A DNA stretch of 64,000 nucleotides from DATFVA01 sp963743325 (GTDB taxonomy: Bacteria; Bacteroidota; Ignavibacteria; Ignavibacteriales; Ignavibacteriaceae), in the NCBI GenBank assembly GCA_963743325.1, contig CAVUOZ010000006.1, positions 80,198 through 144,197 on the forward strand, read 5' to 3'. Both the position numbers and the translations under genes were made by a program. This document shows, piece after piece, positions 1 through 12,002 of this stretch (position 1 is the stretch's first letter; each line of letters begins with the position of its first letter). The notes beneath the pieces were generated by a model that saw nothing but the letters and a program-made list of their open reading frames with translations, did no database searches and was not told the DNA's origin.

Positions 1-1183
1 GCAGCCATTTTTGCATCCTGGTTATTTCAGATGAGTCAGCGGAAACAGAAAAGCTTCTTGGTGTAAATCCACCAGCGTCACTTTCGATAGCAGCAACATG
101 TCTTTCATTTGCGGTATCTGCATAAGTACCATAAACTTCAGCACCCCGGGAGCCATTCTCCTCATTAATAAAAAGCACACAGCGGATCGTCCGCTTAGGC
201 TTCAGCTCAAGACGCCTTATTAAATCGAGAACTTCCATTGACTGCATGCATCCGGCCCCATCATCGTGAGCACCGGTGCCTTTGTCCCAGCTGTCAATAT
301 GCCCGCCTACAACAATAATGTCGTCAGGAAACTCAGATCCTCTAATTTCTCCTATAACATTGTATGATTGTGTATCAGGAAGAGTTTTGCAGCTAAGTTT
401 TAAGTTCAGTTTCAGGTGAGGATTTTCTTTTAAAGCTTTGCTGAGAAAATCTGAATCTTCATAACCTGCTGAAGTCCCGGGGATTTTTGGGATAGTATCG
501 TTATAATACATTATACCTGTATGAGGGATATTATCAAACCTGGTAGTTATAGATCTTATGATTACACCCACGGCTCCATACTGAGACGCTTTAATCGCAC
601 CAAAAACTCTTTTATCCACAGCTTTTCCATAAGCCGGGAAAGTATTTACCAGGCCCTCTTCCATCGGTTCATTTATAAAAACAATTTTTCCTTTAACTTT
701 TTCTCTTATGGAATCAATTTCATTCAGGTTTTTAACTTCAATAACACGTGCAGTAATACCATTCTTAACTGTTCCTACGCTTCCGCCGAGTGCACATATA
801 TTTATCTTCCTTCCCGAAAATTTACCATTTACAATAACTGCTTCCTCAACATTTCCTCTTTCCCAATGAGGTACCATCACAGGTTGAAGCCGTACGTTTT
901 CAAATCCAAGTGCTTTCATATTGGCTTCAGCCCAATGGATCGCTTTAATCGAATTCTCTGATCCGCTTAACCGGGAACCCAGGTTGCACAAATTGCCGAG
1001 CATGAAATATGCTCTACGATTCTCCAATGCAGTGCTTACAATTTTGCCTGCTGTTTCTATATAGGCCTTTAGATTATCTGAAGGGGGGATCTGAGCAAGT
1101 GTATAATTGAGTGTATTAAATATAAAAGTTAGATACAGAAGAAGTGAGCCTGAGATATTCAATTTATAACCCTGAAATTTCAT
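1..1183 (-). CDS. M28 family zinc peptidase, C-terminus cut by window edge
   Basis: The minus strand is open from an ATG at 1183 to the left edge, giving 394 residues of an exported metallopeptidase. An N-terminal hydrophobic signal ending near LAQ is followed by a helical lead-in, a PA-like insertion (roughly residues 110-245, with VIIRSITTRFDNIPH) and the M28 core. Zinc-ligand motifs are visible in order: GGHIDSWDKGTGAHDDGAG, then FINEENGSRGA, then AIESDAGGF. This arrangement is that of the carboxypeptidase Q / aminopeptidase branch, which removes residues from peptides outside the cytoplasm. The remaining histidine ligand should lie beyond position 1. It is divergent from the cupin gene. 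Family assignment is firm; substrate is unknown. Confidence 0.9.
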   Translation of the reverse strand, partial: MKFQGYKLNISGSLLLYLTFIFNTLNYTLAQIPPSDNLKAYIETAGKIVSTALENRRAYFMLGNLCNLGSRLSGSENSIKAIHWAEANMKALGFENVRLQPVMVPHWERGNVEEAVIVNGKFSGRKINICALGGSVGTVKNGITARVIEVKNLNEIDSIREKVKGKIVFINEPMEEGLVNTFPAYGKAVDKRVFGAIKASQYGAVGVIIRSITTRFDNIPHTGIMYYNDTIPKIPGTSAGYEDSDFLSKALKENPHLKLNLKLSCKTLPDTQSYNVIGEIRGSEFPDDIIVVGGHIDSWDKGTGAHDDGAGCMQSMEVLDLIRRLELKPKRTIRCVLFINEENGSRGAEVYGTYADTANERHVAAIESDAGGFTPRSFSVSADSSEITRMQKWL

Positions 1184-1464
1184 TAAAAACTAAAAAAATA
1201 TTTACAATAATACAGAAGCAAATAAAAATATGATAGACTGACCTTATCTTATTATCCTGGGAAAAATTTCTTATGCTCACTTCCCGGATCACTTTCATAG
1301 ATTTTTCTCCTCAGGTAATTTGGAGACGAGCATAATCAACAGATGAACAGAATGTAATAAATACCGGATCAAGACTCATTCAGACCGGGAAAGGGGCGTG
1401 ATTGACCAAAATGTATTTGTATCCTCAGCAGAGCAGCGTGATATTAATTTGGTATATTTAGCCA

Positions 1465-1971
1465 ATGAATCCTGAAGCTAAAAAATATATTATTCAATTA
1501 AACCTCAGACCTCACCCGGAAGGCGGGTACTTTAGAGAAAATTACCGATCTGGTGAAATTATTGTGCCTGACGGTTTGCCTGAAAGGTTTAAGAAGAAAA
1601 TAGCAGCTTCGACTTCAATTTACTTCCTTCTTGAGGAAAAGCAAGTTTCAAATTTTCATAGAATCAAATCCGATGAGATTTGGCATTATTATGATGGGTG
1701 CGGAGTGAATATTTTCGCTATTGATAATTCCGGTTTATTATCGCAGTTTAAGCTCGGGAAAAATATTGAAATGAATGAGGTATTCCAGGTGGTGGTCAAA
1801 AATAATAATTGGTTTGCCGCTGAACTAATTGATAAAAAATCATTTTGCCTTGTCGGATGCACCGTTTCACCGGGATTCGATTTTGAGGATTTTGAATTAG
1901 CGAAAAGGGAAGAATTAACAAAGGCGTTTCCCCGGCACAAAGAAATAATAGAACGATTTACAAAAACTTAG
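1465..1971 (+). CDS. Cupin_5 (DUF985) family protein
   Basis: This 168-residue protein begins with the typical DUF985 opening (LRPHPEGGYFRENYRSGE) and continues with the conserved cupin strands SIYFLLEEKQVSNFHRI, EIWHYYDGC and VGCTVSPGFDFEDFEL. The family folds as a small double-stranded beta-helix, and some members bind sugars or nucleotides, but no reaction can be assigned here. Length matches the family (about 160 residues). The ATG at 1465 lacks a clear Shine-Dalgarno sequence, which is common in this phylum. It appears monocistronic, divergent from the M28 peptidase and separated from sprA by about 250-330 bases. Confidence 0.88.
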   Translation: MNPEAKKYIIQLNLRPHPEGGYFRENYRSGEIIVPDGLPERFKKKIAASTSIYFLLEEKQVSNFHRIKSDEIWHYYDGCGVNIFAIDNSGLLSQFKLGKNIEMNEVFQVVVKNNNWFAAELIDKKSFCLVGCTVSPGFDFEDFELAKREELTKAFPRHKEIIERFTKT

Positions 1972-2226
1972 AAATTCAGATTCAGGTTCAGGTTCAAGAA
2001 TAAGTCCCGGCTAATTATGTTTTTGCCTGAACACCTTAGATAATCAGTGAAAAAAAATTACCTTAACAGGAATGCCCTAAAACTATACATTAAATAACCA
2101 TTTTTTAGCGGTTTTGCTTTGTACTTAATATTGAACTTCAAACCTATTTTATATAAATTTTTCGCTCAAAAGTAAATAATTTATCCGGAGGATGTTTATA
2201 GAGTATTTTTCTACAGTATTTTTTGA
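1972..2226. other. Gene-free stretch before sprA
   Basis: No gene or RNA is recognised. It opens with a short run of GGTTCA-type hexamers (about 1978-1998) after the cupin stop. A GGAGG directly touches an ATG near 2191-2197, but that reading frame ends after about 26 codons. The frame leading into sprA has no stop downstream of the TGA at 2224-2226. Confidence 0.5.
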
Positions 2227-2307
2227 ATTATATCTTTCGGGTTCCACATTAAAAATAAGATTCCACATTTAATTCGGGAGATCTTAGGCATCACTGCGGC
2301 ATCTGTA

Positions 2308-5300
2308 GTGATCTTTTATAGTTTAGCGAATCTTGGATTTTCTCCTGAAAAGGCACAAATAGATGATGACATCTGGATAAATGCCTTATTTGACTATTAC
2401 CATAAACTGGCATCTTTGTCTTCGCTAACTCAACAGGATTTGACGGGTAATCACAGCGAACAGTTACTTAAGTCTTCACTTCCAACAAATTCCGGGCAAA
2501 GAATTGATTCTGTACAGGTTTTCGACCCTGCACTTCAGAAAGAAGCTAACAAATACGCTTCACTGAAAACAACACAGGCAGATATATTTTCTGCAGTAAC
2601 AGGATTTTTCCCCCCGATTCTACCGGAAAAACCGATTCATTGAATCGTGATTCTATAAAAGTTGACACGATAAGAACAGCTGCAGATACTATTAAAGTAG
2701 ATTCGATGGCAATAGACTCAACAGCAAGACTAAAGTATTTTCATTACGAACGGGAGGACCTTCCTTATATCACCCTGGGAATCCATAAACCTTCTCCTTT
2801 TATTGCCCAACCGACTGCAAGACAGAGAACTGTCCGCATTGATTCAACGGGGAAAAATGTCATTATAGAAGAGAAAGTTGCGGGAGAGGAGACCAAGATT
2901 TTACTTACAGTACCTATTGAAGATTATATTGATGCTAAGATTGCTCTGCATGAAAGGGAATTATGGGAGTCGCTTGGCTATCAATATGAATTAAAATCTT
3001 CAAAGAAGGAACTTGGAGAATTAATAAAAAACATTACTGACTTTGAAATCCCTCTGCCCAAAGTGGGAGTGCTAAGTATCTTTGGCGAACCGAAGATAAG
3101 TTTGAAGATCGGAGGTGCTGTGGATATCCACGGTGCCTGGCGGAATGAAAATACCGAAGGGGTAACTGCATCAATTTACGGAAATACCAGAAATGAACCC
3201 GATTTTAAACAGCAGGTACAAATCACTGTAGCAGGAACAATAGGTGATAAACTTCACATAAATGCCGATTGGAATACAGAAAGAACTTTTCAGTATGAAA
3301 ACCAGCTCAAAATAAAATATGAAGGCTATGAGGATGAAATAATTCAAAGTATTGAAGCAGGAAACGTTTCACTTCAGACTTCTCCCCTCGTAGGAGGAAG
3401 TGAGGCACTATTCGGCCTTAAAGCTAATTTCAAATTAGGTCCACTCTCTCTGACCACTCTTGCCAGTCAGAAGAAGGGTGAAACTGAGGAGGTTTCTGTA
3501 AATAGCGGCACAACTTCACAGGAATTTAATTTGAGGGCATATGACTATTCTACCAATCATTATTTCCTTGATACTCTCTATGCAAGTGAAGCCCCCTCGT
3601 TCAATTTTTTCAATGATTATTACGGGAAGCCGACACCTATTGTACACCAGGATTATCGTGTGGTAAATATTGAAGTCTGGAAATCTGTGAACGTAGTTAC
3701 TTTCGACAGGACAAAACAAAGGAGGGGAAATGCTTATATGAACCTTCCGGCACTTTCTCAGGGCGGAACATACTCTGAACAATACAGCAAGGACACCACA
3801 GGAATACCGGGTTTGTTGGAAACAGGCTGGTTTGAGTTGCTGCAGGACGGAGTGGATTATGAATTACATCCTGAAACAGGTTTTATAACATTTAAAACCA
3901 GTCTCCAGGATGCAGATATAATAGCAGTTGCTTATCAACAGCAGATCGGTTTTTCATACGGTGAATTTCTGAATACAATTAATGTCAATGATACTTCAAA
4001 AAATATTGTGCTAAAACTTGTAAAACCAAAGAATCTGCAGCCTCAGTATACCCAGGCATGGAAGCTTCAATTGAAAAATATTTATCCTCTTGGCGGAAGA
4101 AATATCAAAGAGGAAGGTTTCGAATTTAATATAAAATACGAAAAAGAAGGTCAGGATCCCGTAACGGATCTGGCAACTCCTTCAGGAACGGTACGACTCT
4201 TAACTGCGTTCGGACTGGATTTACTTGATGCAAGTAAGAATGCCAATCCTGATAACAAATTTGATTATCGTCCAAACCTCACGATTTTTCCGGAAACCGG
4301 TGAAATAATTTTTCCTACACTTAAACCATTCGGAGCCAATCTACCAGCACAAATACCTTCTTCGCTTAGGTATGATCAGGTGTACGATACAACCAAAACC
4401 TTTGCACAACAAAATAAGGTCCAGGATAAGTGGCTGCTTACCGGTAAATATTCGGGTGAAGCCTCTTCTGTATATCAGCTGGGATTTAATATTGTGGAGA
4501 ATTCTGTCCGGGTATTATTAAATGGAAGAGAATTAACTCCCGGTACAGATTATATAGTTGATTATAACATCGGACAGTTAACCATCCGTAATGATGCAGC
4601 GCTTGTTCCTGGTGCAGATTTAAAAATAACTTATGAAAAGAATGACCTTTTCCAGTTGGCCTCTAAAACACTCCTGGGTGCAAGGGGTCTTTTTGACTTT
4701 TCAGATAAAACCAAAATTGGATTTTCCTTACTGAATTTAAATCAGCAGACCCTAAGCGATAAAGTCAGGATCGGGGAGGAACCTCTGAGTAATACGATAT
4801 ACGGAGTGGATGCAACAACCGGAGTTGATCTCCCGATAGTTACAAAAGCACTGGATAATATAATTTCTACACGAGAAATGTCATCTATAAATGTCAGCGG
4901 TGAATATGCTTACATAAATCCTGATCCGAACACAAAGAAGAGTACTATTTCATCAGACCAGGGACAAAGTATTGCCTACATCGACGATTTTGAAGGTGCA
5001 AAAAGAACCATACCGGTAGGCGTTTCGTATACTGGCTGGAAAGATTTAAGTCCGCCTGATTCACTTCCTGACCTTTCCGGATTAACATCGCGACAGTTGA
5101 TGGATTATAAAGGTAAGAGTATCTGGTACACTGTTACTCCGGGAGACGTGAACGTAAAACAAATATGGCCAAATAAATCTGTTGCCAAGGCTGATCAGCA
5201 GGTAACGGTCATGGATTATGTTTTTCTACCTGATACTCCCGGAACGTATAATTATAATCCTCAGCTTGGAAACCGTCAGAAGAACTGGGGTGGTATTATG

Positions 5301-8300
5301 AAACTGCTTTCATCTACTGCAAACAATCTGATTGAAGAAAATATCGAATTCGTCGAGTTCTGGGCAAAGATAGCTGAAGCTCCTCCCGGTGCTAAAGTTT
5401 ACCTTGATCTTGGGAGAATAAGTGAAGATGTAATTCCAAACAAAATACTTAATACCGAAGATAAACCTCCTGAAAATGATCTTATTGATCAGGGAGAGGA
5501 TGTAGGACTTGACGGATGGGCTGATGGGGAAGAGCGGTCGCAGACAGGAAGTTCTAAATCAGATCCCAGCGGAGATAATTTCTTTTTTAATAAAACCGGG
5601 AGTCTGGACTGGCACGATTACTTCTTTATTAACGGAACTGAAGGTAATGCAGTATTAACCGACATCGGAAGATTTCCTGATACTGAAGATCTGAATAAAA
5701 ATGGTAATCTCGATCTTGCAAACAGCTATTTCAGATATGCAATACCGCTGGACACTAATAAGAACACCAATCGTTTTATTGCAGGCGGTGGTGATAATGA
5801 CGGGTGGTTTCTTTACCGCGTTCCATTGAAAGATTTTGAGAAGCAGGTAGGCGATCCCTCTCTCACAGACGTTGAGTACATTAGATTTTTTATCTCGGGT
5901 GCTGATACCGCGGTACATCTTCGTATGACCGAATTTAATCTTACCGGAAGTCAGTGGCAGAAAGTTATTCCTGAAGACACTACTATGTCAATCTCCGTAA
6001 TAAATCTTGAAGATAATCCTGGTTATACATCACCTCCCGGTGTATTCCAGGAAAGAGACAGAACCAGACCGGATGAACAGATATACCGTAATGAACAATC
6101 GTTAGATCTCATAATCAAAGATCTTCCTGACGGCCAGACAAGGCAGGCGGTTAAATATTTATTCAGGCCTCTGGATGTTTTTAATTACCAGCAGATGAAA
6201 TTATTTATCCATGGAGATACTGACGTAAGTCCTGGTTCTGTTTCTGATACGTCAGGAGGGACATATTCTTCTGAAGTTTATTTCAGGTTTGGAGGAGATA
6301 CCAATAACTTTTATGAATACCGGCAGCCGGTACGGGCGGGATGGAATGAAATTTCAATTAACTTCAGTGAACTGACAGCTATTAAACAGGCGAGAAATGA
6401 TACTTCAATAACGAAACTGGTCGAAATTCCGGTTCCCGGTAAAGTGGGGCATTTATATGGTGTCAAAGGAAGTCCGACTCTTACTTCAGTTAAATTTTTA
6501 TTAGTAGGTATATACAATCCAAAAAATCCGCCACCCCGCATTCCGCCGGGTTCGTATGGCCCGAACCAATCACCGGGTTCGGTTTCCGGTGAAATATGGG
6601 TTAATGAACTAAGAGTTGTAGGAGCGGATGATTCACCCGGCTGGGCATATAGTTTCTCATCTGCCATAAAACTTGCTGATCTTATGACGGTGAATTTTAA
6701 TATAAGCCAGACTAACCCATATTTCCATAAGCTTTCTGACAGGTTCGGATCAAGAGTCGATGCAATGAACTGGGGTGTTTCAGCAGATGTAAATGTTTTA
6801 AAATTATTACTCGTTAATCTGCCTGAAAGCAATCTAAGAATGAATTATTCCCATACTGAATCAGTCGGAAAACCGCTTTATTTGCCCGGAACTGATATCA
6901 AAGTTGATGAAGCCGCCAAACAGCTCGAGTTGTTGGGACAGGATACGACTGTGACTACAGCAAAAACACCCCAACAATTAATAGGTGAAACACAAACTAT
7001 CAGTACTTCAGATTCATGGTCATCTTCGAATATTAAGATTAAAATACCCACATCCTTATGGTATATAAGAGATACGTTCAATGCACTATCATTCGGGTTT
7101 AATTACAATAAAACATTCAGCAGAAGTCCAACGGTTTTATCTAATAATGGATGGGTCTGGAATGCAACAATGAACTATGCCTTGAACTTAAGCCCCACTT
7201 ACTATTTCTATCCCGAAAAGATACCGGTTCTGGGTTCTGTAGTTGGATTATTTTCTGATTATAAAGATGTTAAAGTTTATTATACCCCGCAGACCTTTAC
7301 ATTGAACCTGACAGCCAGAAGGCAAAGAAATGTAAACGTTACACGTTCTCAGACAGGTTCGCCTTCGCAGGAGGTTATATCCCGTGATTTTGGGACTACC
7401 CGAGGATTTAATTTTAACTGGAAGTTAACCGAAGGCGGATTGATAAATGTTGCGACTAGTTATAACGTGGATATAAATTCTTCTCTCGCATACCTGGAGA
7501 CTGACGCTAATGATGCGCAAAGATCGGAAAAGGAGATATGGAATAATATTTTTTCAGGAGTATTCTTTGGAAAGGATTACAGGTATACTCAGACTTTTGA
7601 TTTAAAGACAAGTCCTAAACTTCCGACTTTATGGGATATAAATCGCTTCTTTCAGATAAATGCCGGATACACCGTCGGCTATAACTGGAATTTTGATTTC
7701 CGGCAGGATACAGTGGGACGCAGCGGAGGTTTTTCGAGCCGTTTTCAGGCAGGATTGACTCTAAGGTTAAAAGCTCTTACTGATCCTATGTTTGCTGAGA
7801 CACCTGAAAAACAAACAAACCAGGGTCAGACACAGGGGCAAAACCACAACGGGAGAAATCTTGAAAACAGAAGAAGAAACCTTGAAGGCGGGGAAGGTGA
7901 GAAGCCTGATACGACCAAACTGCAAAAAGAAGGCGGGAATGTTTTAGAGGTTGATACTACTCAACAGGCACCCCGAAAGCCTGCCCTAGCAAGAGCATTT
8001 GGATTTCTGAAAAGCGTAGTTAAAGCTATTTTCTTTGATTATGAAACGATATCATTTAACTATACACTTGACAACAGTGTTTCTAAATCCGGTATTTTAG
8101 GGGAAGGTACAGGATTTAATAATTTCTGGGGAATTAATTACAGTTACCAGAAAGGGCCCTCAAGAGCATTCATGCTTGGATTCAGCACTGATATCGGACC
8201 GCGGGCGCCAAACGGTAACCTGCAGGATGTATTTACTCAGAAAAACAACTTTGATTTCCGAACCTCAAGACCTCTCTGGGAAGGCGCAAAGATAGATATA

Positions 8301-9236
8301 GACTGGAAGGTTGCATGGTCTATAAATAAAAATACAACCATTAGTACAGATCCATTGGGAAATCCTACTATTCAAAACATAACTCAAACGGGAACAATTG
8401 AAAGATCATTCCTTACAATGCCTTCGACACTTTTCCTGAGCGTATTTGGAAACGGAATTAAAAAGGTGGATGAACTGTTTAATCCCGATGCTCCTGATCC
8501 TTCTAAGAATTTATCAGATGCTTTCCTGAAAGGATTTGAAACTTTGCCTTGGTTATCCAAACTGGGACCACTTGAGGATTTTGCAAAATATATTCCTAGA
8601 GCTAACTGGCACCTGACATGGGATGGTCTTGAAAATTTCCTGTTTTTTAAATCCTTTGCAAAAAAAGTTTCTTTAGAGCACGCATACAGTTCTACTTATA
8701 CAGAGGGAACAAAATTAAATCCTAATGGTATCCAGGAAATTCTGACACAAAGAATTGAATACGGTTTTTCTCCGATTGCAGGATTGAATATGACATTTAA
8801 TGATATGTGGGGGGGAAATTTGATCGGAAATATAAAATACGGAACAAGGACTATTTATGATCTTGGATTAACAACCAAAAATATTTCTGAGACTTACTCT
8901 AAAGATATAGGTTTTACAGCCGGTTTTTCAAAATCAGGATTTGAATTGCCTCTGTTCGGTATTTCTCTGAAAAATGATATTGAATTCACTCTTTCATATA
9001 CAAGTTCCAAAAACTCAGTAGTAAGATATGATATGCTAAACTTTACCGAAGAAGGTACACCTCAGGATGGTACATTGCGGACAACCCTTGAACCAAGGAT
9101 TAAGTATACAATAAGTTCAAAAGTTACTCTTTCCATATTTTACAGAAGAACTGCAGTTGAGCCGGAAGGAGCCGCAAGGATTCCTCCAACAACCACTAAC
9201 GAAGCCGGTCTTGATGTCCATATATCAATCCAGTAG
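2308..9236 (+). CDS. sprA: SprA/Sov, T9SS outer-membrane translocon (one frameshift)
   Basis: SprA (Sov) is the giant outer-membrane beta-barrel through which T9SS cargo leaves the cell. The main frame (2640-9236, 2198 residues) has the family's repeated barrel and plug segments, including SSDQGQSIAYIDDFEGAKR and the closing TTTNEAGLDVHISIQ. The first ~100 residues are in another frame starting at GTG 2308 (open back to 2227, with a hydrophobic segment ITAASVVIFYSLANLGF). The two join at T5C6 (2605-2615): adding one base turns ..GFFPP into ..FPPDSTGKTDSLNRDS, continuous with the main frame. The total of about 2310 residues fits the family. No ATG lies in the N-terminal frame, so the true start is unsettled. 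porX follows after 101 bases. Confidence 0.93.
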
Positions 9237-9337
9237 CAAGTATAGTGTAATTGTTCGATCAATCTGTTACAAATTCTGATCTGAATCTTTATTAAATTAT
9301 TAGATAAGTATTCTGAAAAAGATAAAAAAGGATAGTA

Positions 9338-10906
9338 ATGGCAAATAAAAAGATATTGTGGGTCGATGATGAGATTGAGCTTCTGCGCTCGCACATCATT
9401 TTTCTCTCGGAAAAAGGATATGATGTAGATACGGTAACGAATGGTGAAGATGCTGTAAGTCATGTAAAGCAAAACTTATATGATTTAATTTTTCTCGATG
9501 AAATGATGCCGGGTATGGGCGGTCTGGAAGTGCTCGGTCAGATAAAAGAAATCATTCCCTCCATTCCTGTAGTGATGGTTACCAAGAATGAAGAAGAATC
9601 GCTAATGGATGATGCAATCGGGAGTAAGATTACTGATTACCTCACAAAACCTGTTAATCCCAGCCAGATGTTTCTTGTGTGTAAAAAAATACTTGAAGGA
9701 AAACGGATTACAGGCCAGGCTGCAGCAAAGGATTATCTGCAGGATTTTAACGAAATATCACGTGCATTGTCAAACAATCTTGATTTTGGTGAATGGATTG
9801 ATATATACACTAAAATTGTGGCCTGGGATGTCGAACTTGATACACATTCCGGCATGGGTTTACGTCAGTCACTGAATGATCAGAAAAAAGAAGCTAATAA
9901 AGAATTTTCCCGTTTTGTCGAAAAAAATTATACTACATGGATTAACAGCATCGGGGATAATTACACGCCGCCCCTTACCACTGAAATTGTGGAAAAGTAT
10001 GTTCTGGATGATCTAAAAGATGGAAAATCGTCTGTTTTCTTTTTTGTCCTCGACTGTTTAAGACTTGATCAATGGCTGGTTCTGGAGAAACATCTTCTGG
10101 AACTCTATAAAATCGAAAAGGATTATTATTATGCCATTCTTCCTACTGCTACTCCTTATGCCAGGAATGCATTATTCAGCGGTTTATTCCCTTCTGAGAT
10201 AGAAAAATATTACCCACAGCTTTGGCAAGGCGGTGATGATGATGAAAGAAGCATGAATAAATACGAAAAGGAATTACTACAGCTTCTGCTTGACCGGAGA
10301 AAAATAAAACTGCGTAATGACCTTAAGTACATTAAAATAATTGATCCCGAAGTAGGGAGAAGCTTTGAACAGAATATTCAGTCTTACCAGAACAGCCATC
10401 TGACAGCCGTAGTAGTCAATTTTCTTGATATGATTGCTCACGGCAGATCAGACTCTGATATATTAAAAGAGATAGCACCTGATGAGGCTGCATACAGATC
10501 ACTGACCAATACATGGTTTACTCATTCTTCATTATTATCAACATTCAGAACGCTTGCCACAATGAAGAATGTAAAAATTATTTTAACCACCGATCATGGA
10601 AGCATACGTTCATTAAGAGGAGCTAAAGTACTGGGAGATCGTGAAGCTTCAACAAATCTCAGATTTAAATATGGAAGAAATCTTAAGGTGGACGATAAGA
10701 ATGCTATTTTTATAAAGAATCCCCAGGATTATAAACTGCCTAAACGAAGTGTCACAATAAATTACATCATAGCTAAAGAAGATTATTATTTTGTTTATCC
10801 GACTGATTACCATAAGTATTTAACTTATTACAAAGACACTTTTCAGCATGGAGGTATATCCATGGAAGAGATGATTCTGCCTGTAATAAAAATGGAACCG
10901 AAATAA
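9338..10906 (+). CDS. porX: PorX, T9SS response regulator with PglZ domain
   Basis: PorX is the response regulator that, with the kinase PorY, controls T9SS gene expression. Residues 1-120 are a receiver with acidic pocket VDDE, phospho-Asp at D54 (IFLDEMMPG) and conserved Lys at K104 (TKPV). The rest (about 200-522) is the PglZ alkaline-phosphatase-like domain with FFVLDCLRLDQW, PTATPYARNALFSGLFP, NFLDMIAHGRSD and LTTDHGSIRS, which carry its metal ligands. Length is normal for PorX. Its position just after sprA puts the secretion pore and its regulator together. The stop TAA is immediately followed by the TTG start of tsaE, so the genes are probably co-transcribed. Confidence 0.95.
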   Translation: MANKKILWVDDEIELLRSHIIFLSEKGYDVDTVTNGEDAVSHVKQNLYDLIFLDEMMPGMGGLEVLGQIKEIIPSIPVVMVTKNEEESLMDDAIGSKITDYLTKPVNPSQMFLVCKKILEGKRITGQAAAKDYLQDFNEISRALSNNLDFGEWIDIYTKIVAWDVELDTHSGMGLRQSLNDQKKEANKEFSRFVEKNYTTWINSIGDNYTPPLTTEIVEKYVLDDLKDGKSSVFFFVLDCLRLDQWLVLEKHLLELYKIEKDYYYAILPTATPYARNALFSGLFPSEIEKYYPQLWQGGDDDERSMNKYEKELLQLLLDRRKIKLRNDLKYIKIIDPEVGRSFEQNIQSYQNSHLTAVVVNFLDMIAHGRSDSDILKEIAPDEAAYRSLTNTWFTHSSLLSTFRTLATMKNVKIILTTDHGSIRSLRGAKVLGDREASTNLRFKYGRNLKVDDKNAIFIKNPQDYKLPKRSVTINYIIAKEDYYFVYPTDYHKYLTYYKDTFQHGGISMEEMILPVIKMEPK

Positions 10907-11335
10907 TTGGGTGCTGAAAATATTGTAATTGTAAAATCAGAAGAAGAAACAAAAAAAATAGCCCGTGACTATGCTGCCGGTTTGACTTCCGGAGATATTG
11001 TCGTTTTGAATGGCAACCTTGGTTCCGGAAAAACCTTTTTTATCCGGGAGGCTTCAGTATATTTTGATGTTACTTCAGTCAGTAGTCCGACTTTCGCATT
11101 AGTGAATGAATATGAAGGCAGGGTTAAGATCTACCATTTTGATTTTTTCAGAATAAATAAGATTGAAGAACTTTATGATATCGGTTTTGAGGATTATTTG
11201 AAGGATACTGAAGCGATAATTTTTATTGAATGGGGAAATCTATTCCCTGAAATACTTCCCCGGAAAAGAAAAGAAATACATATACGTACAGTAAACGAAA
11301 AGCAACGGTCATTTGAATTCAGGAATTATAAATAA
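10907..11335 (+). CDS. tsaE: tRNA t6A biosynthesis ATPase TsaE
   Basis: TsaE is the small P-loop ATPase that drives the TsaB-TsaD complex making N6-threonylcarbamoyladenosine at position 37 of ANN-decoding tRNAs. The 142-residue protein has Walker A GNLGSGKTFF, the switch-like SSPTFALVNEY, the YHFDFFRI motif and the terminal IEWG. The chosen start is a TTG directly abutting the porX stop; no other start gives the usual N-terminus. It overlaps tsaB by 23 bases, implying translational coupling of two partners of the same complex. Confidence 0.94.
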   Translation: MGAENIVIVKSEEETKKIARDYAAGLTSGDIVVLNGNLGSGKTFFIREASVYFDVTSVSSPTFALVNEYEGRVKIYHFDFFRINKIEELYDIGFEDYLKDTEAIIFIEWGNLFPEILPRKRKEIHIRTVNEKQRSFEFRNYK

Positions 11336-12002
11336 CGAGTCCCCGGTTCTTGCTATTGAAACCTCATCAAGCTTATGCGGAGCGTGTGTTTATTTTAATC
11401 ATACAAAATATTTTCAGTCTATTATTAATTATAAAAACGTACACGCTGAAAAATTACTTGAAACTATCGATTTAGCTTTAAGAACCGCTGATCTGAAACC
11501 AGGGGATTTAAGTGCTGTGTCGGTATCCGATGGTCCCGGTTCATTTACTGGACTTAGAATTGGTATGTCAGCGGCAAAAGGAATAGCTTTCGGTTCATTT
11601 ATACCCATAATCCCGGTGCCGACTTTTGAAGCTTTGGCTCTCCAGATATCAAAATATCTTCCTGAAAGTTCATTTTTTATTATAGGGAATAGAGTTAACA
11701 TTGATGAAGTATATTATGCAAAGTTTCAAATTAAAGGTAATAATTATATATTTGCAGAAAACCTGAGAATTTTAAGTTTTGATGATTTTCTAATCAATTC
11801 TAAAGATATAATTACTTTTGGTAATGCATATGGAACAAGAAATAAGAATATATTTTACAGGACTGACATTTTTGCCCCCGAGCCAAGGTACGTTGCCGAA
11901 TGGGCAGCTGAGTATGGCCGAAAAAATATTTTGAAAGATATAGATTACTTAGAACCAAATTATTTAAAAAATTTTACTATAAAGGTGAGAAAAAATGATT
12001 AA
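11313..12002 (+). CDS. tsaB: tRNA t6A biosynthesis scaffold protein TsaB
   Basis: TsaB is the ASKHA-fold paralogue of TsaD that scaffolds the t6A complex. Diagnostic segments are VLAIETSSSLCGACV and VSDGPGSFTGLRIGMSAAKGIAFG; the 229-residue length is normal. The start is a TTG inside the 3' end of tsaE, giving the short leader MNSGIINNESP before the first strand. The 3' end overlaps the next gene by 8 bases. It lacks the metal-binding histidines of TsaD, as expected for TsaB. Confidence 0.93.
   Translation: MNSGIINNESPVLAIETSSSLCGACVYFNHTKYFQSIINYKNVHAEKLLETIDLALRTADLKPGDLSAVSVSDGPGSFTGLRIGMSAAKGIAFGSFIPIIPVPTFEALALQISKYLPESSFFIIGNRVNIDEVYYAKFQIKGNNYIFAENLRILSFDDFLINSKDIITFGNAYGTRNKNIFYRTDIFAPEPRYVAEWAAEYGRKNILKDIDYLEPNYLKNFTIKVRKND

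Noticed and set aside
521..961. 146-residue plus-strand frame inside the first gene
   Set aside because: It lies antisense to the M28 peptidase, whose motifs are unmistakable on the other strand; composition has no protein-like pattern.
1978..1998. GGTTCA hexamer repeat
   Set aside because: Only about three short copies; too short to call a functional repeat.
2605..2615. Programmed frameshift as the preferred explanation for sprA
   Set aside because: Kept only as an alternative: similar breaks occur in many genes here, making sequence error the simpler cause.
6311..6832. 173-residue minus-strand frame inside sprA
   Set aside because: Antisense to a conserved part of SprA, no start signal, no recognisable motif.
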